Assembly (NCBI RefSeq): GCF_000835495.1 | Contig: NW_015622543.1 | Coordinates: 1,534,239 to 1,598,238, forward strand | Origin: Cladophialophora immunda | Taxonomy: Eukaryota > Ascomycota > Eurotiomycetes > Chaetothyriales > Herpotrichiellaceae | Reading direction: 5' to 3' | Length of the DNA: 64,000 bases | Shown: in pieces, positions 43,676-53,991 of the stretch | How positions within the stretch are numbered: position 1 is the stretch's first letter | How the letters are laid out: each line of letters starts with the position of its first letter | Notes under the pieces: model-generated | The model's database searches: none | Told to the model about the DNA's origin: nothing | Seen by the model: the letters and a program-made list of their open reading frames with translations, nothing else | Program-made: the position numbers and the translations under genes

Positions 43676-44150
43676 GATTGCAGTTCGGGCCACGATAGTA
43701 GGGAGTTGGGTTTTGTGCTCTCGAGCAGTAGAAAGCCAGAAAATGTTGGGGGTTTTTTTTTCTCTTTGCTCAAATTTGTAAAGGTGTCGAGGGCGCCTGG
43801 GTGCAGACCTCTCCGTAATAATATGAGTCCATCATCCGCATTTCTGGCGTTGGGTTAATTTTCCGTGGACTTTCGAGTGCGGTACCCCTGGAACTCCGCC
43901 AGACGGGAAAACCCAGTCCTTGTTCTCCGTGAAACCATCCACGCCTCACGCCGATGAACCGGAGCACACTCCCTGAGGGCCGTGGAGGGAAGCCGAGAGC
44001 TCGGTGCGGTCGGGACGCATTCCTATCTTCCTTGACCTCTTTCGGGGGCTTTGGGACATGGTTTCTTTATGATAGTGGCGCGGAACTTCGGAGTGTAATA
44101 CTTGCAAAGTGTGTTCTATTTTCTTCCTCTTCCTCCTCACAAGATCAAGT
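43676..44150. promoter_or_regulatory. Divergent spacer between aldolase and dehydrogenase relic
   Basis: 475 bp between the aldolase start (minus) and the first codon of the cytochrome b2 relic (plus). It would once have served both genes. A T8 run lies near 43752-43760. No specific sites were assigned. Confidence 0.4.
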
Positions 44151-44573
44151 ATGCTGAGCCGTTCTGAAGTTACCGAGCACTGCTCCCGCGAGTCTTGCTG
44201 GGTTTCATCATCAAAGGCCAGGCTGACGATGTCACGAATTTCCTAGACGGTCACCCTGGCGGGAGTGAGGCTGTCCTGCGACAAGCAAGCTGGAAATATA
44301 TATGGACGGAGGGGTGATCACCACAAACCCCCTCCCCCCTTGCTCGAACCACTTGGACAAGGGCTCCTGATATGTGCGTGAATAGTCGTGAGCGACGAAA
44401 TCGAGCCTACAATGCGTCTATTGGGCGTCACGAAACTGTCTCAATTGAGGCCAGAGGCGATCAGTTTTGAGCTGCTCGGCCGCGAATTTCCAGGTTCCTA
44501 CACACTTGATGAGTCTTCATCATTCTGGGAAGACCAGGTTGTGACAGTCATGTTCATTAAAGAGATTGTTTGA
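44151..44573 (+). pseudogene. Cytochrome b2-type (FMN-dependent 2-hydroxyacid) dehydrogenase relic
   Basis: An ATG at 44151 opens MLSRSEVTEHCSRESCWV, the start of a cytochrome b5-like heme domain. A frameshift near 44203 moves the match into another frame, which continues with DDVTNFLDGHPGGSEAVLRQA, containing the heme-ligand HPGG motif, until a TGA at 44314-44316. The next recognisable piece (about 44385-44573) is the extreme C-terminus of the flavin domain (DEIEPTMRLLGVTKLSQLRPE). The roughly 350-residue FMN-binding barrel between them is absent. Cytochrome b2 proteins oxidise L-lactate or related 2-hydroxy acids. This copy cannot make an enzyme: it has a frameshift plus a large internal deletion. 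Confidence 0.85.
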
Positions 44574-44627
44574 GAATTTGCAGACGTCATCGACGACCTA
44601 GGGGGAAGAAAAAAAATGGCAGCACGA

Positions 44628-46698
44628 TTAATTCGAAGGTAGCCACAAGTCCTCTTCGCTGAAATACACCTCCCCGATGGTGGGAAAAATGTTCGCTACA
44701 GAGCCCATGGGAAGGTCCTGTTGTCCGAAGCCGAAATCATACTCGTCTTCCAACAGGGTTAATGTGCGGGCTTGGCCACCGAGGCTGGCAGCGAAGCCGG
44801 CGATGTCGTCTTCTGCGTAGGGTGTGGCGGCCGGCAGGTTCATTTCCCAGTTGGAGTTCGGCAGGTCCATGGGGTCGTCCTGTCCAAGGCCCATGCTTGA
44901 GCCATTGGAAACGAGACCCTTTGACGCGCAAAGCCCTTCTTCGATGCCTGGCGGCGTGGGGCGCAATGTGCTCTCTGGATCCATCGGCGCGACCGTAATG
45001 TGACGGTCCGACATGTTTACCCTCGAGCTACCTCCGTTGAAGTCCTCGGGAGCACCAGAGTCCAGTCGCCGGTCCGGCCTCGAGTATTGTTGTGTGGCCA
45101 GCCTGTCAAAGTAGACCAAAAGGGGTGTGGCATGATCGAATCGCTCGCCGAGCTTGGCCAATACCGTTATGCATTGTCCAAGGTCGTGATCGTCGGCTTG
45201 GCCGTCGGGCTTTGCTCTGAGATGCAGAAAGCGGACGACGGCGCCTAGGCAAAATGGGAATATCCTACTTTGTATTAGTCAATCTGGACAAAGGCCTAAA
45301 GAACTGAGCAAAGAGGAAACAAGCATACACGAATGACGGCAGGAGCTCCCCGAGGTTTTCCTTGAGGACGATCTCGGCCACGGCGCATATTTCCTGGGCC
45401 ACGGCGCGAAACTTGTGGAGGCATTCAGAGCGCCATTGGCGCGGAATGCTGGCAATGTGAGGAACCTCCTCGGGCGCCGGATAGATGAACGGTCGGTACA
45501 ACGCGCCAACCACGGAGAAGAATGTCGCTTGCAGCAGAATCTGGAAGACGCGGACATGCAACGTCGAGGGAGTGAGGGACACCTCTGTGTCTGAGGGGGT
45601 AGAGCCGGCGGATTGCGACTCGGACCACTGTCTGAGCTCGTCTTCACAACGCGCCACCTCTTGTATCACATTGTCCGTGTAAGAGACTCGGCCGTGCCGG
45701 TGATTCGAGCCCGCTCGTTCCAGGATCGTCAGAGTTGTTCGGATCATGATGACACGGTTTGCGCAGATGCAGAGCTTTGCCAGTTCGATGAAGATGATGG
45801 CTTGATCATGTTGCTGATCCCTGGTGAATGCTGGCTGTGGAGAAGCCCTTCGGATGAGTAATCTTGCGCTGGAGGATTGCTCTTCGTCGAGGTCAAAGTC
45901 ACGCAGGCCAATAATGCTGAGAGGGGGGCTCATGTGTTCGACGACGGTGCCGCGTCGGAGCGAGAGGACGAGCATGCTCTCCCGAACGAAGCATGCCCAC
46001 CAGGTCCGGCGCAACATTTTGCTCCGTGGAGTAGACGGGTCCATCCCTTGCAACATGGAGGGTATGTCCAGGATCTGAAGAAGAGACTTGGCCGCGTTTA
46101 TCCAGAACAGCATGTTGCGATCATCGTGTCTGTCTTCGACCCAGTAAGTCAACAAAATCATGGCTTGGAGAGTTTGAATCTGGTCCCGATGTGCTTGGAG
46201 GTCATAAAGTGTCCTCGCGCGCTTGTAGAAGACCCGCCGTGCCACTGCCCGGGTACTGAAGCCCATCTGGTGGATGACAGCGTCGTCGACAAACTGCAGA
46301 GTAAAGTCAGCAGTGGGGTTCGGATCAAGGCTATTGGCCTTAGAGGACCACCTAGCGTAGGAACTAACCGCGGTAGCAGTAAACAACATTGCCTGCCAAA
46401 GCAGCAAGCTGACCTTGTCCTTCTCTCGGACAGCTTCATGGCTATCATGACTTCGTGCGATGGCATTAATCTGGCTGATAGCTAAGAACGGGACCGCAGG
46501 ATGGACCAGTTGTAGATAGCACTGCAGCAGCGCTTGCGAAGTGTTCGTGTCAGGCACCGACAAGGCACCCTTCCTCCCCAGATATTCCTGGTCCACTGGG
46601 CTAAGGTCTGAGTCAACCTCTTTGATGAAGGGGGGCAGACTCAGCGACGGGTGCCTTCCAGGATGTCTCCCTTCATCTTGTATTCTGGATGCCATCAT
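44628..46698 (-). CDS. Fungal-specific transcription factor domain protein (CTF1/CutA-like), no zinc cluster seen
   Basis: Three exons (46698-46369, 46293-45329, 45264-44628) join to 643 residues. The middle-homology region is clear: SPVDQEYLGRKGALSVPD, YLQLVHPAVPFLAISQ, ARRVFYKRARTLYD, QTLQAMILLTYW, RRTWWACFVRESMLVLSLRRG and GAVVRFLHLRAK, as in cutinase-regulator-like proteins. The C-terminus is acidic with EDEYDFGFG and EVYFSEEDLW, suitable for activation. Relatives start with a Zn2Cys6 cluster; none is seen in about 400 bp upstream of the first ATG, so it lies behind unrecognised introns or is lost. Intron 1 (75 nt) is in frame without stops, so an isoform with 25 extra residues is possible. 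Confidence 0.8.
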
Positions 46699-48100
46699 GC
46701 TCGACCGCGCCAAATTGTCGAGGAAGGGTGGTCGACTGCCGAGGTTTGTCAGCGGCTCAAGGTCTTGTAACTTCTGTCCCTTGTCGCTTCTCAGTTGTTT
46801 CAGACCGATGTGTGTCGCGTTGCACGAGACTCTCGCATATCCGACTCATCCAGGCACATGTCCTGTCTCTGCCCTGATGTTGTTACAAGACGTCTTAACT
46901 TTTCGCCTTACGCTGACCAAATTCTGCCTGGCTTTTCACGGCGGCTGAGCTCTGCTTTTGCGGGGTTGGAGAGGAGTCGATGTTGCTTCGCAGTCCTCGC
47001 TAGCTGGCTAGTATGAGTGATATGAGGACCAGTCCCAGCGGTTGCCTCGGTCAACGCGGCCTGGACAGGATACGTCAAGGTGCTGACCATTCTCTTCTCG
47101 CGGGAATCGAAATCCGCAGCTCAGACGTATCACATACACAGATACAACAGTAAACCGAGTTCACGCGTACCGATCGCGAGTGGGGTGGATTCTCAAATCA
47201 TCGAGCCCGATACCAACCAGCTTTTGGACAAAGGTTTGGCTGGCTTCAACTGGGAACTCGGCAACGTATCCGGACTTGAGTTGGGGTGTCGTCCACAATC
47301 ACGTGTGCAGTTCATGGCACGTGAGAGTCCAAGGACATGCTGCCCTAACCCTATCGGGAATGTTGCCCCGCTTTCTCACGACGACACCGCCTGGTAGTGT
47401 TCCCGCCTTGAGTGAGATTCAATCAATTAGGTGCTTGTAGGTCAATTGCATCAACCAAGTTAGTCCCACAGGTACAGGTCATCGATGAACCTGCAGGCGT
47501 CAAGGAGTTTCGGCCGCGAATCGTTCCGGTGCGGGGAGTAGTGCACCGGGACCAGGCAAAATTCCGTGGAAATTGCAAAGCATGTGACCAAGTCCAAAGG
47601 TCTCGACTGGCAATCCGCACCCCCAGTTTCCCATTATACTCAGGGGCGAATGTTGACCTCTCCAAAGTCCATTTCCGTTTCTACACCCCAGGATCCTGCT
47701 ACTTAACCTGAGCTATGGCTGAGCTATTTTGAGATGTGATAATATATATCCTTTGCGTACATAACCACAGCGTGTCTAGCTAGGGCTTTCGAAAAAGAAT
47801 CGCGAATGTATCTGAGTACGGAGAATGTATATGAGTCCTAGGGCGAGGCGAAGGCAAATACGTGGGTAAGAGCAATGTCCAGGGCAGTCGCAAGGTCGAC
47901 GACGAGGGTGAATATTCTATGCTTCTACCCCGTACGCAAATAGATAACTAGCTGCCTGGCCCTGACTAGATATGTTCGTCCCCAAACCCTGACTTACTAG
48001 CACCTGTGCGAGAAAGAAGAGATCGCACGCCACCAATAGCGCTAGATCAAGCGTCATATATTCTGGTCATGACAGCAAACATCGCAGACTCGACTTCCAA
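46699..48100. other. Intergenic region upstream of the CTF1-like gene
   Basis: This holds the promoter of the minus-strand regulator and the 3' flank of the MFS gene. A 60-codon ATG frame at 46908-47090 (-) ends at a plausible donor but has no cysteines. A protein-like minus-strand frame at 47423-47665 belongs to no family I recognise. Confidence 0.4.
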
Positions 48101-49846
48101 TCACGCATCCCTCTCGGCCAACCACTTTCGCCAGCGCGGTGCTCTCCTGCGTCGCCATCTCTTTCCATAAATGTATGTGGGTATGGCGGCAACCATGGAG
48201 GCCAGAACACACAACCCAAAGAAAAGGAATGTATACCCATATCCTGCCGCAATGATGAAAGGCTGCACCGAGTAGGAGATGGCGAAGTTGATGCAGGATG
48301 AACAGATAGCCAAAACCACAACGAGTTCTCCTGCAATCTGTGTTCTGGTTAGTACGAACCTAATATGAAAGGTAATAAACGGATTGACTCACCCCTGGGA
48401 AGCATTCCATAGCGTACGCCGTGGCAATTGAACAGGCAGAGACTTGGTGAGCGATCATGCAGCCCACTCCAAAAGCGATTGTCATCCAGTGGAGGCCAAA
48501 CTCGGCGCCCCAGCCATATAGTTGATACCCGACAGCAGCGTAGACAAATGACAAACAGAGGGTCCACAGTCTCATTTCGGGCTCCTTCACGCCCGCATTG
48601 CGCCGTGCAAAGAAGATCACGACGTGATCGCCGAGAACGCCAGTGGCCCAGCCGACAAAGTTTCCAACCAGGGCGGCAAAGAAGATCAACCCCGTCGAGG
48701 TCGTCGACCAGTTGTAGGGTGGATCGGTCATGATCTCAGAGATGGTATTGAAGCTAACGATGCCAGCGGTGCATCCAAAGGCAAAGATTACTCCTGCAAT
48801 AACAACATTGGGGAAGGTGAACAGCACGAAAGGTCTTCGGAAGTATTGCCAGTACGTGGTCCGATCTTGCGGGTAGTAGACCCACAGCTTCAGCTTCTCT
48901 GAATAGGTGCGCTTAGGAAACTGCGCCTCCAATGTGATGTCGTGTTCGATCTCGCTTGGACTTTGGCTCTGCGTCAAGGTATCACCAGGAGCTTTGCTGT
49001 CGGAAGAGTGTGGGAAAACCACGGACTGCGTCACAGGAGCAACGCCGGCGACTTTGCCGAACAAGAAGCGAGGGAACATGGTTTCCTCAAAAGTCAGGAG
49101 GAGGAGGACGAGCACGCTGGCATCGATGATCGCGACAATGTACTGGGACCATCGCCAACCCGGGCCATCCGCAATGCTGCCACCGCTGATGAGTCCGAGG
49201 ATGCTGCCGAGTTGCTGTCCGAAGAGGTACACTGACAACATCCGCCCTCGCTGGTGAACAAAGAACATGTCAAAAACACTCAACTGGATGACGGCTTGGT
49301 AGGCCGAGGTGCCGATTCCGTTGCACGCCATGTTCAACATCCACGACGCTGTGCCGTTGACTTTCCCAAGCCAAACACCAGTAATCATGCAGATAGTGGT
49401 GGTAGCCAAGAAGACCGGCCGTCGACCGACTTTCATGGCCATTGGGATCCAGAAGATATTGACAAACCCCAGCAGGAGATAGTTGAGAGCACTGCCACCA
49501 TTCATGTTCGTCAGGCTGACCCCGGTTTCTTCGGAGACTGTCGTCCAAGCGGCTCCGAGGGTGTTTTCACCAAAAGAAAACGCGCATGCATATAATGCGA
49601 GGAGGAAAAGCTGGTAATACTTCTTCCATCGATCCCATCGTAGAGGGTCGCCACCAGCGCCTGTTGGTTGAGGAATAAGGACAATGTCACTGGTTCCACC
49701 AGCGTGTGCTGCTTGCAGTGTATGATGCACTGGGGATCATAGTTAGCCTCATGGTCAATGGGTGTCCCACTCATGAGGACTCTATACTGACCATCAACAA
49801 GTTGTTCCGTGCCAGGCACGTCAAGCTCGTAGATCTCGTCTGCCAT
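48101..49846 (-). CDS. MFS transporter
   Basis: Three exons (49846-49792, 49729-48393, 48337-48101) join in frame to 542 residues. The N-terminus MADEIYELDVPGTEQLVD followed by SDIVLIPQPTGAGGDPLRWDRWKK is characteristic of a large fungal DHA1-like MFS group. Motif A appears as KVGRRPVF between helices 2 and 3. A roughly 70-residue charged cytosolic loop (PSEIEHDITLEAQ..) separates the two six-helix halves, and GELVVVLAICSSCINFAISY marks helix 11. It is a plasma-membrane carrier of unknown substrate. The conserved N-terminus is recovered only with the 55-nt first exon. Confidence 0.88.
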
Positions 49847-50388
49847 TTTGTCCAAGACGCCAGCGTCAAAAATCCAAATTGCACCACTAGCCAGGGGGGA
49901 ATAGTGAGAAACGAAGTTGGTGAAGCTGAAAGAACTCAGACGGCACTTTATACAGTTATACAAGCACTTGCCGTCCTTTTCATCCCCCACGATATGGTTA
50001 TTGCTATCTCCTCATCTTGGGCCATTGATACCTGAGGATGCGGATACCATTATCGAATGAAAGGTCCAAGCGGACGAATGGGAGGAGGTCAAGGTGTGGA
50101 CATGGGCATAGACCCATAGAAAGAGGGCCTAAATATACAGTGGAGTCGGTTCCCTGTAGTTTCATTTGATGCGCTTGTACCTTCAAGCACTTGTGCGGGG
50201 CCAGACTCGCACCTGCAGGCAATCACCAAGTCGATCCGGAGAAGAGCGATATCGATGTGGCCACTTGTCGGGGAGCCAGCCTATTGCGCAAGCGGATCGA
50301 TATGCCGGCCTGCAGACGTGGTCGTCCCCAGCACCAATATCGCATTCGGCCAGAGAGCAACTTCCCCCGACTAACGGTATCAACCCGC
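49847..50388. other. Intergenic region
   Basis: This is the promoter of the MFS gene and the 3' flank of the next regulator, both on the minus strand. No other gene was recognised. Confidence 0.5.
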
Positions 50389-52089
50389 TCACGCCAAAGA
50401 CATGTTTCCGCAAAAAGGCGCGACAAACTGCTCCCAGTCACTTTCTGGGAGAGCAGATGCGCTGGCTGGACCTTCCCGCAGTTCTCGGGCTTGCCAGACC
50501 TTTTCAATGACTGTGCGGATCCTGACAGTGTTGACCATTGAACCAGTCAGCATTTCTAGGACGTAGAGGATGAACGCTCGCGCATGTTTTGGAGCGTCGC
50601 CGGCTTCCCAGTACAGTTCAAGGTCTTGGTGTGGATGCAGTTCAACAGCTGCAATGAAAAGCGGCCAACTGATGCCGGACACCAATCGAGACTCCAGCGA
50701 AATGCTGATAAGGCGCAGGATTTTGGACACTTGCTGCGAAACCCACGGTGTTGAAGGGCTGGCTCCGTTCAAGGCGCACTGCAGATAGACCTCGGCGGCG
50801 AGCCGTTTCAGCTCTCCAGATTGACTCAGTATGTCGTCGCTGTAATCCAACACCGTTTGCTTCAGCATACTCAGTTGTGCCTCCAAGGCAGCTGCCGCGG
50901 CCTGGAACTCGGTGGTCTGACGACTCAGCGGATCTTGTCGTCCCAATTCAGTGATCCGGCTCAAAATGGAAACCAGCTGAGGAGAGCAACCGAGCCAAGG
51001 TTCGCAGTTGGTCTGATCATTCGCCCAGAAGTCGCTCCCGAAAACAGGATCCTCACCGCAGGCCGTACGGCCCATGATGTCCTGAAATGCAAAGAAGCGT
51101 TCACAGAAGAGGGCCAGAACACCGGCATCTGTGTGTTGCACGAAGGTTGGCTGGTTCGATCTGCGAATCCGGATCAAGTCGCGGGCCCCTTTCAAATGCA
51201 CCACCCACCGACTGTCACATTCATTCACGATCTCAAACATACAAAGCAGAAGCATGACCACCAATGTTTCTGGGACCATAATGATCGACGTTGAGTCGCC
51301 ATCTCTTAACATGGTCCGGAGAGCTCGGAGAGCTCGGTGGCTGAGCCCTAATGCCATCGCCTTGTAATGTGATTCTGTTCGAGATCGATGACAGGCAGCC
51401 AGCGCCGGCATAGAATCCATAGTAAGAGATGAGGTGCTGATGGCGAAAGGAAGGAGTAGCGTCGCGAAAGGAGAGACGGATGTTAAGCTCGAGATAGTCA
51501 TTGGACATATCCTTTCGACGTAGTAGGAAAGTAGGGAAGACTGTTCTGGAGTTTCCCATGGCGGTAGGATACTTAGGGACGACGCTATTCGGGGCTGACC
51601 GGACCGTACCAGGCTCTGTGTTGTTGGCCACGGGCTGAGGTAGCATGCAGCAGCGGCGTCTGCTTCGGATAATGTCGAAGCTGCAACTCGATGGGGGTGG
51701 CCACCCTCTATTCCGGCCTCAAACTTGTCCAATTCGTGCAGAGTATCCACTGTGGTGTTCACAAAACTGTAGGGATAGATGTCTGGGATAGGACACCACC
51801 ATAGGGCTGCATTCTCGTGGGTGGACCAGTCCGACGTCGGGGAAGGCGAGGCTGTCTTGTATGGGTCCTTGGACCAGACACCGGCTCTGCCAAACTTGAG
51901 ACCCTTGGAGACGTAGTCTGTTTCCCACTTGAGGGCAGTTGTGGTGTCGCAATTCAATCCTTTGAGTAAGCATTGGCGACAGACTGGCTTCTCTTCGCTA
52001 CACTTTAGCTTTCTTGCCCTACAAGTTTGGCATCCCGTCCGCGTGCGCCGCTTGATGAGCACATTGGTGGACTTCCGCGGCCGGGGCAT
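50389..52089 (-). CDS. Zn2Cys6 transcription factor, Fungal_trans_2 (DUF3468-like) type
   Basis: A 566-residue nuclear regulator. The zinc cluster is complete (C20, C23, C30, C37, C40, C47) in GCQTCRARKLKCSEEKPVCRQC, with a basic N-terminus. The long helical body contains LLSYYVERICPM, HYKAMALGLSHRALRA, LLLCMFEIVNECDSRWVVHLKGARDLI and FCERFFAFQDIMGR, a pattern of the Fungal_trans_2 family. The frame reaches GTG at 52101, but MPRPRK at 52089 is the first ATG. A good acceptor (TTCCTGGCAG) directly upstream suggests a spliced 5' leader or a short first exon. It is divergent from the amadoriase gene and may regulate it. Confidence 0.88.
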   Translation of the reverse strand: MPRPRKSTNVLIKRRTRTGCQTCRARKLKCSEEKPVCRQCLLKGLNCDTTTALKWETDYVSKGLKFGRAGVWSKDPYKTASPSPTSDWSTHENAALWWCPIPDIYPYSFVNTTVDTLHELDKFEAGIEGGHPHRVAASTLSEADAAAACYLSPWPTTQSLVRSGQPRIASSLSILPPWETPEQSSLLSYYVERICPMTISSLTSVSPFATLLLPFAISTSSLTMDSMPALAACHRSRTESHYKAMALGLSHRALRALRTMLRDGDSTSIIMVPETLVVMLLLCMFEIVNECDSRWVVHLKGARDLIRIRRSNQPTFVQHTDAGVLALFCERFFAFQDIMGRTACGEDPVFGSDFWANDQTNCEPWLGCSPQLVSILSRITELGRQDPLSRQTTEFQAAAAALEAQLSMLKQTVLDYSDDILSQSGELKRLAAEVYLQCALNGASPSTPWVSQQVSKILRLISISLESRLVSGISWPLFIAAVELHPHQDLELYWEAGDAPKHARAFILYVLEMLTGSMVNTVRIRTVIEKVWQARELREGPASASALPESDWEQFVAPFCGNMSLA

Positions 52090-52647
52090 TGGGACAGCCA
52101 CCTGCCAGGAATCAGAAGCTCGTGCTGGTCAGGGTGGTGACATGGAGGAACAGGTTAGAATAGACGGAAAGGCTTCCAGGGAGATGGTAGTTGCGAGATA
52201 AAAAGATGGAGTAACGGTCGGGGCATGAGCTAGGAAGTGCGAGTGGAACGAAGTTGTGTTTGAGAGAAATGGATTCTGGAGGGCGATTGGGTGGAAGTGC
52301 GATGGTTGTGATAATGGCGATAATGGACATGGTGATGATAGTGGCGGGGCAGCTGCGCGGAGACACTCACTGGTCGCCTGCGCCCTTCCACCCCCCGCTG
52401 CGCCGTTGCAGATTTCTCGCCTGGACCTTCTCCCTGGTAGTCCATCTCCGTCCGCCACACCGTTCCAGATCACGTTGAGGGCACAGGTATGATTCAGTTA
52501 GATGGAGCAACATTCTATCCACTCGCCTTGGGACGGCCCACGATGGACATTTGGGATGGCTATTATTTAAGTTCTTTCGCTGTCTTCGGATGTTGTTCAT
52601 GGCCGTTTCTGATTTTATTCATTAGTTGACAGGACACCAAGAGCGCC
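52090..52647. promoter_or_regulatory. Divergent promoter of regulator and amadoriase
   Basis: 558 bp between the start codons of a Zn2Cys6 factor (minus) and the amadoriase (plus). The arrangement is typical of a pathway regulator beside its target. A probable 3' splice site for the regulator's leader lies at about 52102. No binding site was assigned. Confidence 0.45.
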
Positions 52648-53991
52648 ATGGCATCACCGCTAAGTACCGAATCCAAAATCCTTATCGTTGGAGCTGGGAC
52701 TTGGGGCTGCAGTACCGCGCTCCATCTGGGCCGTCGAGGCTATAAACATGTGACCGTCCTCGATCCTTATCCGGTTCCATCACCCATCTCTGCTGGTACC
52801 GATCTGAATAAGATCCTGGAATTGGGGTCTTTCGCTGGTGACGACGCTGACGAGCGCTATGTGTCAAACAAATTGCTGGAAGCAGCCACTGAGGGATGGC
52901 TTAACGACCCCGTGTTTAAATCCCATTTCCACGAGACGGGCTGTATCCTGGCGGCGACGTCGGACGAAGCTCGTAGACACATGAACACGCGGGATGGGCC
53001 CAGCGAGGAAGGTGGGTGGATTCCGCTCAGGACTAAGGAAGACTTCCAAGCAACCATGCCCAAAGGCGTCCTGACAGGCGAGTTTCCTGGTTGGCAAGGA
53101 TGGTGGATGCAGAAAGGAGCAGGCTGGGTTCACGCCCGCAAGAGTATGCAGAGTGCCGCCACAGAAGCCGAACGGTTGGGAGTCAAATTCATCACTGGTG
53201 AACAAGCAGGCCGTGTGTCAAGTTTGATATATGGTTCCTCAGACGTTCAGGGTGCCGTCACTGCTGATGGCACTCAACATCACGCGGACAGGACCATACT
53301 CTGCGCAGGCGCCAGCGCGGCGGCTCTGTTCGACATGAAAGATCAACTTCGACCCACAGCCTGGACACTGGCCCACATCAAGATGACTCCAGAGGAAGCC
53401 AAACTATACAAAGACCTTCCCGTGTTGTTCAATATTGAGCGAGGTTTCTTCATGGAGCCCGACGAGGATAATCATGAGCTGAAGATGTGTGATGAACACC
53501 CTGGGTATTGTAACTGGATCCCCGACACCGCTGGCCCAGATCCTCACCAGATCAGCTCTCCCTTCGCAAGACACCAGATTCCGCTCGAAAGCGAAGTGCG
53601 CTGCCGGGAATTCTTGCGCGAGACCATGCCGCATCTTGCAGACCGACCTTTCTCTTTTGCGCGGATATGCTGGTGTGCAGACACTCCCAACCGGGCATTC
53701 CTAATCTCCAAGCACCCAGATTACGCCTCCTTGGTGTTGGGCGTGGGTGGCTCTGGACATGGATTTTGTCATATCCCGGCAATTGGAGGCTTCATTGCCG
53801 ATGCTATGGAAGACAAACTCGACGACAAGTTGAAGCAGAGCTTTCGATGGAGGCCGGAGACAGCCAAAGGAAGGGATTGGAAAAATCTGCAGGGTAGGTT
53901 TGGTCCGCAGGGCGCCAATCGGGTAATGGATTTTCAGGACATCAAGGAATGGACAAATATTGGTGAAAATCAAGGGCAACAGGATGCCTAG
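52648..53991 (+). CDS. Amadoriase (fructosyl-amine oxidase), DAO-family flavoenzyme
   Basis: An intronless protein of 447 residues. The N-terminal Rossmann motif ILIVGAGTWGCSTALHLGRRGY binds ADP of FAD, and DPYPVPSPISAGTDLNKI is the hallmark of fungal amadoriases. RICWCADTP places Cys343 where these enzymes carry covalently bound FAD, followed by FLISKHP and the GVGGSGHGFCHIPAIG loop. The enzyme oxidises fructosyl amino acids to the free amine, glucosone and H2O2. Many homologues are peroxisomal with a C-terminal SKL-like tripeptide; this one ends in QDA, so peroxisomal import by that route is not supported. The ATG lies in GCCATGG. It is divergent from a Zn2Cys6 regulator. Confidence 0.92.
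   Translation: MASPLSTESKILIVGAGTWGCSTALHLGRRGYKHVTVLDPYPVPSPISAGTDLNKILELGSFAGDDADERYVSNKLLEAATEGWLNDPVFKSHFHETGCILAATSDEARRHMNTRDGPSEEGGWIPLRTKEDFQATMPKGVLTGEFPGWQGWWMQKGAGWVHARKSMQSAATEAERLGVKFITGEQAGRVSSLIYGSSDVQGAVTADGTQHHADRTILCAGASAAALFDMKDQLRPTAWTLAHIKMTPEEAKLYKDLPVLFNIERGFFMEPDEDNHELKMCDEHPGYCNWIPDTAGPDPHQISSPFARHQIPLESEVRCREFLRETMPHLADRPFSFARICWCADTPNRAFLISKHPDYASLVLGVGGSGHGFCHIPAIGGFIADAMEDKLDDKLKQSFRWRPETAKGRDWKNLQGRFGPQGANRVMDFQDIKEWTNIGENQGQQDA

Noticed and set aside
47423..47665. 80-codon minus-strand frame with protein-like composition
   Set aside because: No recognised family and no extension through splicing; noted only in the spacer entry.
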